Below are positions 1 to 8,298 of a stretch of 51,997 nt of DNA, piece by piece. Location of the stretch: the NCBI RefSeq assembly GCF_028289705.1, contig NZ_JANQOI010000178.1, positions 1-51,997 on the forward strand, read 5' to 3'. The notes under the pieces were generated by a model that was given only the letters and a program-made list of their open reading frames with translations, made no database searches and was not told where the DNA came from. Both the position numbers and the translations under genes were made by a program. Position 1 is the stretch's first letter, and every line of letters starts with the position of its first letter. The stretch comes from Pelagibius sp. GTDB lineage: Bacteria > Pseudomonadota > Alphaproteobacteria > Kiloniellales > Kiloniellaceae.

Positions 1-3000
1 TCGTCGCCGTCCAGTGTGACCGTCTGGCCCTCGCCCACGGTCAGACTGTTGTTGACCAGGACCGGGGCGTCGTTCACCCCGTTGACGGTGATGCTCACCG
101 TCGCCGTGTCGCTGCCCTCGTTGCCGTCGGAGACTCGGTACTCGAAGATGTCTTCGCCGTAATCCCCGTCCCCGAGGCCCTCGAACTGACCGTTGGGGTC
201 GTAATCGAAGCTGCCGTCGGCGTTCAATGTCAGCAGCGCACCGGAGCCGAGCGTGACTTGCTGGCCCACAGAGACCGCCTGGCCGTCCACCTCCGTCACG
301 CTCAGCGGGTCCTCTTCCGGATCGCTGTCGTTGCCCAGAACGCTGGACGTCGTGAAGGCGCTGTCCTCGTCGGTGACGAAGCCCGCCCCGCCGTCGTCCC
401 CGGCCAGCGGCGGGGCGTTCACCCCGTTGACGGTGATAGTCACCGTCGCCGTGTCGCTGCCCTCGTTACCGTCCGAGACCCGGTACTCGAAGATGTCCTC
501 GCCGTAGTCCCCGTCTCCCAGGCTCTCGAACTGGCCGTTGGGGTCGTAATCGAAGCTGCCGTCGGCGTTCAGGGTCAGCAGCGCACCGGAGCCCAGCGTG
601 ATCTGCTCGCCCACGGAGATCGCCTGGCCGTCCACCTCCGTCACGCTCAGCGGGTCCCCTTCCGGGTCGCTGTCGTTGCCCAGAACGCTGGCCGTGGTGA
701 AGGCATTGTCCTCGTCGGTGACGAAACCCGCTCCGCCGTCGTCCCCAGCCAGCGGCGGGTCGTTCACGCCGTTGACGGTGATGCTCACCGTCGCCGTGTC
801 ACTCCCGTCGTTGCCGTCGGAGACCCTGTAGGTGAAGACATCCTCGCCGTAGTCCCCGGCCCCGAGGCCCTCGAACTGGCCGTTGGGGTCGTAGTCGAAG
901 CTGCCGTCGGCGTTCAGCGTCAGCAGCGCCCCGGAGCCCAGCGTGACCTGCTGGCCGACGGTCACGGCGTTGCCGTTCACCTCCGTCACGCTCAGCGGGT
1001 CTTCCTCCGGGTCGCTGTCGTTGCCCAGGACGCTCGTCGTGGTGAAGGCGCTGTCCTCGTCGGTGACGAAGCCATCCCCGCCGTCGTCCCCGGCCACCGG
1101 CGGGTCGTTCTCGGAGTTGAAGGTGATCTCAGCCGCCGCCGGATCGGTCGATGCCTCGCCGTCGCTCACCGAGACGCTGTAGTTCGGCGGAACCTCGTCC
1201 CCGTCGTCGACGAAGACAATGTCGCCATCCAGAACCTGCTGCTGGGTGAAGGAGGTGACGGCCGCCTGCTGCGCGCTGATCCCGCCTTCTTCCTGGAATC
1301 CGCCGCCGCGCAACTCGAACTGGCCGCCGGTGACGTTGCTGACGGTGAAGACCAGGCCGGCATCATCGTTGTCGGCATCCGTCGCGCTGAGGTTCTCGGC
1401 CGTCAGCGTCACCGTCTGGCCTTCACCCACATTGAGACTGTTGTTACCCAGGACGGGCGCGTCGTTGACCGGCGTGACGGTCATCGGGATCGCCACCGGC
1501 GCGGAGACGCCGCCATCCGGGTCGGAAACGGTGACGGTGAACCCGGCGTTCGTGGTCTCGCTGCCGTCGTGGGCAAAGAACACGAGGCCGTTGTCGAGGT
1601 CGGCCTGCGTGAAGCTGAAGACGACTTGGAAGTTCTCGCCAACGGCCAAGACAAGCAGCCCGTTGCTGACCGCCGTCACCGTGTAGTTCAGTTGGGCCGG
1701 ATCGCTGGTCTCCGCATCGCTCGCCGTCATCACCGCCGGGCCGAGTCCCACAAGCCCGCCTTCCAGGACCGCGCCCCCACCGGCGGTGATTGTCGGTGGC
1801 GCATTGCTGGGCGGGGGCGGCGGTTCGGTCTCCTCCTCGACCGTCTCTACCGGCGGCGCGGTTGTGACGCCTTCGGTGGGCGGAGCCGGTTCCAGACCGG
1901 AGGGCGTCTCGCCGCCGTCGACGAGTTCTTCGACCCCCTCCAGGTCATCGCTCACCGCCTCCGTCTGCAGGCTGCCGCCCAGACTGCTGCCCTGGCTGAT
2001 GGACGGTGCGCCTGATTGTCCCTGTTGCGGGCCGGCTGCCGTCTCGATCGGCGCCTCGGTTTGCAGCGCCTCTATCTGCTCCTGCGTCAGGCCAGCCTCT
2101 TCCAGAACCGCCTGAAGCTGATCCACCTCGAGTTCGGCCTCTTGGGTCTCGTCAGGATCCTGCTGCTCGGGTTCCTCCGGCTGGTCCTGGCTGACGGAGC
2201 GCTGGACCTCCACCGCCCTGTTCAAGGCGCGCCCGAATTCCCTCGCGATCGCCTGGCCGGAGGCCACCGAAGGAACGCCCGGATCCACGGTGGCGCTGCT
2301 GACGTCGAGAAAGTGGTTTGCAAGCGTAAAGAGGGCGTCGCCGACATCGTTGCTGAAGGTAAAGCTGCCGAGTTCCCCGGTCTCCGGATTGGTCAGGTTG
2401 GCGATCTGCGTCCGTCCGCCGAAGGTCGCAATCTGCACGCCCACCGTGGTGCCGCGGATGCCGATGGTGCCCACCGGGGTTTCCACGTCGATCCCGCCGC
2501 TGGGCGCCACCTTGCCGGTGATGAACACGAAGGTGCCCTGGATCAGGGAGATCCCCATGCTGTTGGCGGTGCTGCTGGGATTGTAGATGAGCTCGTTGAT
2601 CACCATCCGCGCGTTGGCGGAGAGGGAGAAGACCGTGTCGTCGACGAAGAGGATGCCGAGTTCGGAGCCGACGCCGGTGGACACCACGTCGCCCTCGAAG
2701 ATCGGATCGCCCTCGGAGAGATTGGCGCGTGTGCCGTCCGGCCGCTGGACCCGCGCCGAACCGCTCAGTGTGCTGACCTGGCCGATGGGTTCGGCCAGCT
2801 GCACCGTGCCGGCCTGGGCATAGGCAAGGGGATGCTCCGGGATGGCCAGGCCGTCGACGGTCTCCGGCAACAGACGTGCGCCCTCGACCGTCTCCAAGGG
2901 CGGCGGCGGGTCCTGCGCGAAATAGTCGCGCACCAGCACCTCGCGGCCATCGTCACCGCGCAGCAGAAGGTCGTCGCCAACCCTTACGAATTCGGCTGAG

Positions 3001-3104
3001 AACAGGAATCCGGACTCGAGGACGACGCCGCCTTCTTCCGACAGCTCGACAACACGCCCGCCTCGGCCGGCAATCGCCTGAGGATCAACTCCAGCCCTGA
3101 CCAT
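1..3104 (-). CDS. Giant secreted FecR/cadherin-like repeat protein (C-terminal part outside the window)
   Basis: At least 1034 residues are read from ATG 3104 leftward; the stop lies beyond the left edge. An in-frame TGA touches the ATG and GAGG lies about 9 nt upstream, so the start is well fixed. A FecR-like domain spans roughly residues 105-225 (GQVSTLSGSARV, then VETPVGTIGIRGTTVGV). A Glu/Gln/Pro-rich linker follows, then Ig/cadherin-like modules from about residue 460. From about residue 660 there are three nearly identical 115-residue modules, each with DEDSAFTT, NADGSFDYDP and YRVSDGN. A divergent module type starting NDAPVL and ending VGEGQTVTL appears before and after them. There is no classical signal peptide. 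The architecture is that of large type I secreted adhesins, which is an inference because the C-terminal secretion signal is not in the window. Confidence 0.85.
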   Translation of the reverse strand, partial: MVRAGVDPQAIAGRGGRVVELSEEGGVVLESGFLFSAEFVRVGDDLLLRGDDGREVLVRDYFAQDPPPPLETVEGARLLPETVDGLAIPEHPLAYAQAGTVQLAEPIGQVSTLSGSARVQRPDGTRANLSEGDPIFEGDVVSTGVGSELGILFVDDTVFSLSANARMVINELIYNPSSTANSMGISLIQGTFVFITGKVAPSGGIDVETPVGTIGIRGTTVGVQIATFGGRTQIANLTNPETGELGSFTFSNDVGDALFTLANHFLDVSSATVDPGVPSVASGQAIAREFGRALNRAVEVQRSVSQDQPEEPEQQDPDETQEAELEVDQLQAVLEEAGLTQEQIEALQTEAPIETAAGPQQGQSGAPSISQGSSLGGSLQTEAVSDDLEGVEELVDGGETPSGLEPAPPTEGVTTAPPVETVEEETEPPPPPSNAPPTITAGGGAVLEGGLVGLGPAVMTASDAETSDPAQLNYTVTAVSNGLLVLAVGENFQVVFSFTQADLDNGLVFFAHDGSETTNAGFTVTVSDPDGGVSAPVAIPMTVTPVNDAPVLGNNSLNVGEGQTVTLTAENLSATDADNDDAGLVFTVSNVTGGQFELRGGGFQEEGGISAQQAAVTSFTQQQVLDGDIVFVDDGDEVPPNYSVSVSDGEASTDPAAAEITFNSENDPPVAGDDGGDGFVTDEDSAFTTTSVLGNDSDPEEDPLSVTEVNGNAVTVGQQVTLGSGALLTLNADGSFDYDPNGQFEGLGAGDYGEDVFTYRVSDGNDGSDTATVSITVNGVNDPPLAGDDGGAGFVTDEDNAFTTASVLGNDSDPEGDPLSVTEVDGQAISVGEQITLGSGALLTLNADGSFDYDPNGQFESLGDGDYGEDIFEYRVSDGNEGSDTATVTITVNGVNAPPLAGDDGGAGFVTDEDSAFTTSSVLGNDSDPEEDPLSVTEVDGQAVSVGQQVTLGSGALLTLNADGSFDYDPNGQFEGLGDGDYGEDIFEYRVSDGNEGSDTATVSITVNGVNDAPVLVNNSLTVGEGQTVTLDGD
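81..1115 (-). repeat. Three tandem 345-bp coding repeats
   Basis: The same landmark (gttgacggtg) recurs at 81, 426 and 771, giving an exact 345-bp (115-codon) period with only scattered substitutions. The repeats keep frame in the minus-strand adhesin-like gene and encode cadherin/VCBS-like modules. The near-identity at DNA level suggests recent duplication or gene conversion, and copy number could be misassembled. Confidence 0.9.
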
Positions 3105-3689
3105 TCAACACGCCTCAACGCCCTGCGTGAACGCTCCCAATGGGCCCGATCAATCCCCAGCCGGCACGCAAGACGCACGCGTCGGCACTCGAAATCCTGA
3201 TTGATCGCAGCCCCCCTGCATTCCAGCATGGATCGCATTTTTTGGGCACCCCTCAAATTGCACGGAAGGCTAACGCAGGCTTTCAGGAAGGACGACTTTA
3301 GGTTAAGAATTCAATCCGAATACAATCGAGATTTGAGAATTAGGGTTACCCGCTCCGGCGTGTCGGGAGCATATAAGGAGAACCTAAATTCGGCCTGAGA
3401 CTCCGGCCAGCCTTCCCCGGCGAACCGAGGCTGGCTCGCGCGCGAACCGGGCGTGCAAAAGGGCCTCGCGCGGCACGGTGTCGCGGCTGTCCGGCGGTTA
3501 GAGCTCTTGATGTTTTGACGGCACCGGCCCGCAGCACACGCGCCTGTGGCAAATATGCGTCAATCAGCGCATCGACGGCCCAGCCGCGCATGCGGGTTGG
3601 AATGTCGCCGTCCTTCAAACCACCCAGAAGCGAATGCGTCGCGGCACGCCCATCGGCGCCTCGCACAGGCCGCCTAATCCGCGACTGCG
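3105..3689. other. Intergenic region, 585 bp, no convincing gene
   Basis: The stretch 3225-3390 is comparatively AT-rich and probably holds the promoter of the leftward giant gene. On the plus strand a TATAAGGAG sequence near 3373 resembles a ribosome site but no credible frame follows. The minus-strand frame at 3530-3650 reads like protein (RMRGWAVDALIDAY) but has no start, so it could be a decayed gene remnant. I assign nothing firmly. Confidence 0.5.
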
Positions 3690-4970
3690 CTAGCTCTCTG
3701 TCAGATGCTTGGCGGTATGCGCAATGGCCTCTTGCGTCAGGGCCAGATCGTCTTCGGTCAGCGCCAGGGAGATATAGAACTTGCTGTCGGGCTTCAGCAC
3801 CCCTTGCTCGCGCATCAGCATGTTGAAGCGCTTCAGCCTGTCCATATCGCCGCGCTGGAAGCCGCGATAGTCGACCACCGGGTCCGGCGTGAAGACGACG
3901 TCGAACAGCACCGGGTCGCCGACGATCTGATGGGCGATGCCGGCGGCGGAAAGATGTTCTCTCAGCGCATTCATCACGGTTTCGCCGTTCTGGCGGATGC
4001 GCTCGTAGCTGCCCGGACGGCTGAGGACCTCCATGGTCTTCAGCCCCGCCACCGCCGCCACCGGATTGCCGCTCAGGGTGCCGACCTGGAAAGTGAATCC
4101 CCCTTCGCCCACCTTGGCCTTGTCGAAGTGGGCCATGATCCCGCTCTTGCCCGCGATCGCGGCCAGCGGAAAGCCGCCGCCGATGACCTTGCCGAGGGTG
4201 CAGAGGTCCGGCGTCACGCCATAGTGTTCCTGGGCGCCGCCGTAGGCGAGTCGGAAGCCGGTGACCACCTCGTCGAAGACAAGGACAATGCCGTGCTTTT
4301 CCGTCTCCTCGCGCAGCGCTTGCAGGAAGCCCGGCGCCGGCGGGATCAGCCGCTGCAGGGGCTCGACGATCACCGCGGCGATCTCCCCGGCGTGCTCGGC
4401 GATCAGGCCGCGCAGGAAGTCGATATCGTTGAAGGGCGCGATCAGCATATGGTCGCGCACGCTCTGGGGAATGCCGGCGGAGTCCGGCACCGCCAGGGGG
4501 AAGTTCTCCAGCCGGGTCGGCGCCAGGCTCATCAGTGCCTCGGCAGACATGCCGTGATAGCCGCCCTCGAACTTCAGGATCTTGTCGCGGCCGGTGTGGG
4601 CCCGGGCGAGACGCATGGCATACATGTCCGCCTCGCCGCCGGTGCTGACGAACCGCACCTGCTCGGCGCAGGCCACGGCACGGCAGATCTCCTCGGCCAG
4701 TTCGATCCCCCGCGCATTGCTGGCGAAGAAGGTCAGGCCCTTGCCGAGTTGCTCCTGAGCCGCCTCCAGCACCTCCGGGTTGCCATGGCCGAGCATCATG
4801 GGGCCGGAGCCGATGAGGTAGTCGACGTAGACCTTGCCGTTCTCGTCCCAAACCCGCGCGCCGCGGCCTTCGCGGATCACGATGTTGGGGTCGAAGTTGC
4901 CGAAGCCGCCGGCCGGCAACACCTTTTGCGCGCGCTCGATCCAGACGTCTTGCGAGATATCGGCTTTCAT
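3690..4970 (-). CDS. Class III PLP-dependent aminotransferase (glutamate-1-semialdehyde aminomutase-like)
   Basis: 426 residues from ATG 4970, which has AGGGAG 7 nt upstream; a start 30 nt further up would overlap the preceding gene and lacks this site. The PLP features are clear: VFDEVVTGFR carries the cofactor-contacting Asp, and LGKVIGGGFP carries the Schiff-base lysine at about residue 261. Length and motifs fit the GSA-aminomutase/omega-transaminase branch. It is the last gene of a five-gene leftward operon behind two betaine-epimerase-like enzymes. A role in heme synthesis is therefore less likely than transamination or aminomutation of a catabolic intermediate. The exact substrate is unknown. 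Confidence 0.88.
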   Translation of the reverse strand: MKADISQDVWIERAQKVLPAGGFGNFDPNIVIREGRGARVWDENGKVYVDYLIGSGPMMLGHGNPEVLEAAQEQLGKGLTFFASNARGIELAEEICRAVACAEQVRFVSTGGEADMYAMRLARAHTGRDKILKFEGGYHGMSAEALMSLAPTRLENFPLAVPDSAGIPQSVRDHMLIAPFNDIDFLRGLIAEHAGEIAAVIVEPLQRLIPPAPGFLQALREETEKHGIVLVFDEVVTGFRLAYGGAQEHYGVTPDLCTLGKVIGGGFPLAAIAGKSGIMAHFDKAKVGEGGFTFQVGTLSGNPVAAVAGLKTMEVLSRPGSYERIRQNGETVMNALREHLSAAGIAHQIVGDPVLFDVVFTPDPVVDYRGFQRGDMDRLKRFNMLMREQGVLKPDSKFYISLALTEDDLALTQEAIAHTAKHLTES

Positions 4971-4983
4971 CGGATGGCTCCCT

Positions 4984-6087
4984 TCAATCAAAGACCGCAA
5001 GCGGCTCGCCCAACACCTCGGGGTCCGGGGTCACGCCCAGTCCGGGTCCCTCCGGCGGTGCGATGCGCCCGGCCTTACGGATCGGCCCCGCGGGGTCGAG
5101 GCGCGGGGCCCCATAGCCCGAGAGGTCGCAGACATTCAACACGCTCTCCGCTGCGGTGGCCGCCGCCAGATGCAGGGCCGCCGCCGTTGTGACATCGGAC
5201 CCCCAGGTATCCTCGATACACATCTGTGCGCCGAGATGGAAGCAGAGATCGCGGGCCCGCCGCGCCGCGCTCAGGCCACCGAACTTGGAGAGCTTGACCG
5301 CCACCGCATCCATGCAGCCGAGGCGCTGGGCCTGCAGGAGGCTCTCGACGTCGAAGGCGGCTTCATCGATCTTCATCGGCAGGCCGGTTGCCGCGCGCAC
5401 CGCCGCGCAGTCCGCCAGGGTTTCGCAAGGCTGCTCGAGCATGACATCCAGATCCGCGACGGCGCGGCCGACGCGGGTCGCCTCCAGGCGGCTGGCCCCG
5501 CAGTTCCAGTCGCCGTAGACCAGCGGGCCGACCCCGACTGCCTCACGCACCAGGCGCAGGCGGGCGACATCGGCCTGCCAATCGTCGTCGGCGCCGAGTT
5601 TCACCTGAATCTGTCCAATGCCGGTCGCCTGCGCCTCGCGGGCGATCCGCGCCATCTCTTCCGGCGCGATGCAGGTGATCGAGTGATAGAGCGGCAGATC
5701 CGCCGCCTGCCTGCCGCCGAGCAGGGCGTAGAGCGGCAGGCCCGCCGCCTTGCCGGTGAGGTCCCAGAGGGCGATATCGATCATCGACTTGGCATAGGGA
5801 TGCCCTTTGAGCCATCGCGCCATCGCGCGTTCGAGTGCTTCCGGGCCTCGGGGGTCCGCGCCCAACAGGATGGGCGCCAACTCCTCCAGCGCGGGCGCAA
5901 CCCCGCGGGCGTAGGCCGGCAGGTAATGGGGGATCGGGCAGACCTCGCCCCAGCCCTGCAAGCCCGCGTCGGTTTCGACCCGCAGAACCATGGTCTCGAC
6001 GGTTTCGCAGGCCTTGCCCTCGGCCATGAGGTAAGGAACGTGGCTGGTGAGGGCCACGGACCAGAGCGTGAGCCGCGTGATCCTCAC
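4984..6087 (-). CDS. Enolase-superfamily epimerase, HpbD-like (betaine 2-epimerase) paralogue 1
   Basis: 367 residues from GTG 6087, one base after the stop of the upstream paralogue, with GGGGGC about 7 nt before it; this start matches the N-terminus of the paralogue (VRITRLTLW versus MKITRIAVY). Family features are an N-terminal capping domain, HPYAKSMIDIALWD, IQVKLG with Lys163, DWN, LEQPC, KIDE, AVKLSKFGG with Lys265, and a C-terminal GPGLG. A two-lysine active site at 163/265 is how I remember 4R-hydroxyproline betaine 2-epimerase (HpbD), so alpha-carbon epimerisation of a betaine is the best guess. Residue Asn replaces the usual metal-adjacent position in DWNCG. About 13 nt separate it from the aminotransferase, in one operon. 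Confidence 0.85.
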   Translation of the reverse strand: MRITRLTLWSVALTSHVPYLMAEGKACETVETMVLRVETDAGLQGWGEVCPIPHYLPAYARGVAPALEELAPILLGADPRGPEALERAMARWLKGHPYAKSMIDIALWDLTGKAAGLPLYALLGGRQAADLPLYHSITCIAPEEMARIAREAQATGIGQIQVKLGADDDWQADVARLRLVREAVGVGPLVYGDWNCGASRLEATRVGRAVADLDVMLEQPCETLADCAAVRAATGLPMKIDEAAFDVESLLQAQRLGCMDAVAVKLSKFGGLSAARRARDLCFHLGAQMCIEDTWGSDVTTAAALHLAAATAAESVLNVCDLSGYGAPRLDPAGPIRKAGRIAPPEGPGLGVTPDPEVLGEPLAVFD

Positions 6088-6088
6088 C

Positions 6089-7195
6089 TCAGCCCCCGTA
6101 AACGGCGACCGGCTCGCCGAGGCTTTCGAAGTCCGGCACGACGCCAAGGCCGGGGCCATCCGGCGCAAAGAGCTTGCCGTCCCGGGTCTCCGGTCCCGGG
6201 CGCCCGGTTGAGCGCGTGTTGTAGCGATGAAGATCGGTGGTGCTCACCAGCATCTCCGACGGCGTCGAGGCCGCGAAGTGCGCCACCACCGCCGAGCAAA
6301 TCTCGCCGCCCCAGGTGTCTTCCGCAAGGACCGGAACACGGTTGTCGACAAGGTAGTCGCGCAGGCGCCGCGTCTTGGAGAGCCCACCCTGCTTGGAGAC
6401 CTTGAGACAGACGATCTCCGCGCCCTTGTCCGCGACCAGTTTCTGCGCCACCCGAATGTCGGTCACGCATTCGTCCAGCTTCATGGGCAGGTCGATGCGG
6501 GCTCGAAGCTGCTGGCATTCGTCATAGGTCTGACAGGGCTGCTCGAGGATGTAGTCGAGGTGCCGCGTGGCGCGGACCACCTGCAGCGCCTCATCGACGC
6601 GCCATCCTTGATTGGCATCGACGAAGGCTCTCTCGCCGGGTTGCAGCGCAGGCACGGTTTCACGAATGCGTTCGATGTCACCGGCCCAGTCCGCGCCGAC
6701 CTTGACCTGAAACTGGCGATAACCGGCGGCCCGGTGCCGCAGGATCTCATCGCGCATGGCCTCCGGCGCTTTCTGGGGCGCGACGCGGTACATCGGCGCG
6801 CCCTCCGTCAGCCTGCCCCCCAGCAGCATCCAGACCGGCTGACCCGTCGCCTTGCCCAGGATGTCCCAGCAGGCAGCGTCGAAGGGTGATTTGGCATAGC
6901 CATGCCCCCGCAACGTGGCATCCATGATGCCTTCGATCTTGGCCAGTTGGCGCGGATCTTCCCCCAGCAGCGCCGGGGCCAGCAGCCGGGCGGCAGCCTC
7001 GGTTCCCTCGGAATGCGCCTCCATGTAGCTCTCGCCGCAGGGACAGAATTCGCCACAGCCCGAGAGGCCCGCATCGGTGTCGATGACGACGACGGTCGTG
7101 CGTCCCTCGGTGAGAACGTTCCCGGCCCCCCAGCGGTATTCCCCACCGACATAGGGCAGGCGCATCCGGTAGACCGCGATCCTGGTGATCTTCAC
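6089..7195 (-). CDS. Enolase-superfamily epimerase, HpbD-like paralogue 2
   Basis: 368 residues from GTG 7195, which overlaps the stop of the upstream dehydrogenase (GTGA). Motifs in order are GHGYAKSPFDAACWD, FQVKVG with Lys165, FVDANQGW, LEQPC, MKLDE, CLKVSKQGG with Lys265, EDTWGGEICSA and GPGLGV. It shares layout with the following gene but is clearly diverged, so the pair may act on different stereoisomers or on sequential intermediates. The EQPC, KVS-GGL and WGGD/E signatures match what I recall of hydroxyproline-betaine/proline-betaine epimerases rather than muconate cycloisomerases. The specific substrate is inferred from context. Confidence 0.85.
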   Translation of the reverse strand: MKITRIAVYRMRLPYVGGEYRWGAGNVLTEGRTTVVVIDTDAGLSGCGEFCPCGESYMEAHSEGTEAAARLLAPALLGEDPRQLAKIEGIMDATLRGHGYAKSPFDAACWDILGKATGQPVWMLLGGRLTEGAPMYRVAPQKAPEAMRDEILRHRAAGYRQFQVKVGADWAGDIERIRETVPALQPGERAFVDANQGWRVDEALQVVRATRHLDYILEQPCQTYDECQQLRARIDLPMKLDECVTDIRVAQKLVADKGAEIVCLKVSKQGGLSKTRRLRDYLVDNRVPVLAEDTWGGEICSAVVAHFAASTPSEMLVSTTDLHRYNTRSTGRPGPETRDGKLFAPDGPGLGVVPDFESLGEPVAVYGG

Positions 7196-8298
7196 GGAAC
7201 GACCACGATATTGCCGATGTGCTGCTTGTCGATGAAGGCCCGCTGCGCCTCTCTCAGCTCGGCCAGCGGATAGCGCGCCGCGAGGATCGGTTTCACCTCG
7301 CCCCGCTCGATGTAGCGGACCAGATCGGCAAAGACGCCGGGCGGCACGATGGTGGCGCCGGTGAAGGTGAGGTCGCGCAGATAGAAGGTGCGCAGGTCCA
7401 GGGTGACCATGGGCCCGGCGATGGCCCCGGCGCAGGTGTAGCGCCCGCCGCGGTCCAGCGCGTCAAGAAGCGCCGGCCAGTAGGCCCCGCCCACCACATC
7501 GGCGACCACGCTGACCCGGTCGCGGCCGATGGCCTGGCGCAGGGCTCCCCTCAGGTTCTCCGGCGCGCGGGGCAGGATCGCGTCGGAACCGATCTCCCTG
7601 AGTTGTTCGTGCTTGGACTCGCTGGCCATGGCCACCGTCGTCGCGCCGCGGCGCTTGCAGAGCTGGACGAGGGCCGAGCCGACGCCGCCGGAAGCGCCGG
7701 AAATGAGCACGCTGTCGCCCTTGGCGACCGCGGCCCGGTTCAGCATGTTCTCCGCCGTCATCGAGGAGGTCGCGAAGGTGGCAAGTTCGGCATCGCCGAG
7801 CGCGCTCTCGATGGGATGGACCTGGCGCTGGTCGACCTTGGTGAACTCGGCAAAGCCGCCGTCGCACTCCGAGCCGTAGTAGCCGCACTTGTCCTGGTTG
7901 AGCGGGTCGTCCCAGTCGCGCAGCCAGGGATCGATGAGGACGCGCCGGCCCATCAGCGCCGGGTCCGCCCCCTCGCCCAGCGCGACGACTTCGCCGGCCA
8001 CATCCGCGCCCTGAATCTTCGGGAAGGTGATGGGCGACCCGCCCCAGGCGGCATCGTCGGACTCGGCGCTCTCCAGGGCGCCGCCCGTGGTCCTTTCGGT
8101 GACGCCTTTGGAGTACCAGCCGGTGCGGGTGTTGACGTCGGTGTTGTTCAGCCCGCAGGCCAGCACCTTGATCAGGACCTCGCCCGGGCCCGGACGCGGC
8201 ACCGGCCAGTTTTCATGGACTTCGAGCTTGTCCAGATCGCCGTGGCCGGTGAGCACCACGGCGCGCATGACCTCGGGGATTTGGGCTGGCGCCGTCAT
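7192..8298 (-). CDS. Zinc-type alcohol dehydrogenase/quinone oxidoreductase family protein
   Basis: 368 residues; ATG 8298 overlaps the stop of the flavoenzyme upstream (ATGA). It has an N-terminal GroES-like domain (PGPGEVLIKVLACGLNNTD) and a Rossmann domain with SGASGGVGSALVQL near residue 210. An insertion around residues 60-90, and another with two cysteines (KCGYYGSECDGG), separate it from plain quinone oxidoreductases. The usual Cys after GEVLIKV is in place. Position inside a betaine-catabolic operon suggests oxidation of an alcohol or semialdehyde intermediate, but the substrate cannot be read from sequence. Confidence 0.85.
   Translation of the reverse strand: MTAPAQIPEVMRAVVLTGHGDLDKLEVHENWPVPRPGPGEVLIKVLACGLNNTDVNTRTGWYSKGVTERTTGGALESAESDDAAWGGSPITFPKIQGADVAGEVVALGEGADPALMGRRVLIDPWLRDWDDPLNQDKCGYYGSECDGGFAEFTKVDQRQVHPIESALGDAELATFATSSMTAENMLNRAAVAKGDSVLISGASGGVGSALVQLCKRRGATTVAMASESKHEQLREIGSDAILPRAPENLRGALRQAIGRDRVSVVADVVGGAYWPALLDALDRGGRYTCAGAIAGPMVTLDLRTFYLRDLTFTGATIVPPGVFADLVRYIERGEVKPILAARYPLAELREAQRAFIDKQHIGNIVVVP

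Noticed and set aside
258-2999. Two long plus-strand open frames (585 and 327 codons)
   Set aside because: They are antisense shadows of the repeat-rich minus-strand adhesin-like gene; their sequence is Arg/Val/Ala-rich without domains and repeats with the 345-bp period.
3346-4851. 501-codon minus-strand frame overlapping the class III aminotransferase
   Set aside because: It is an out-of-frame reading with very high Arg content; the real frame at 3690-4970 has all PLP motifs and a ribosome site.
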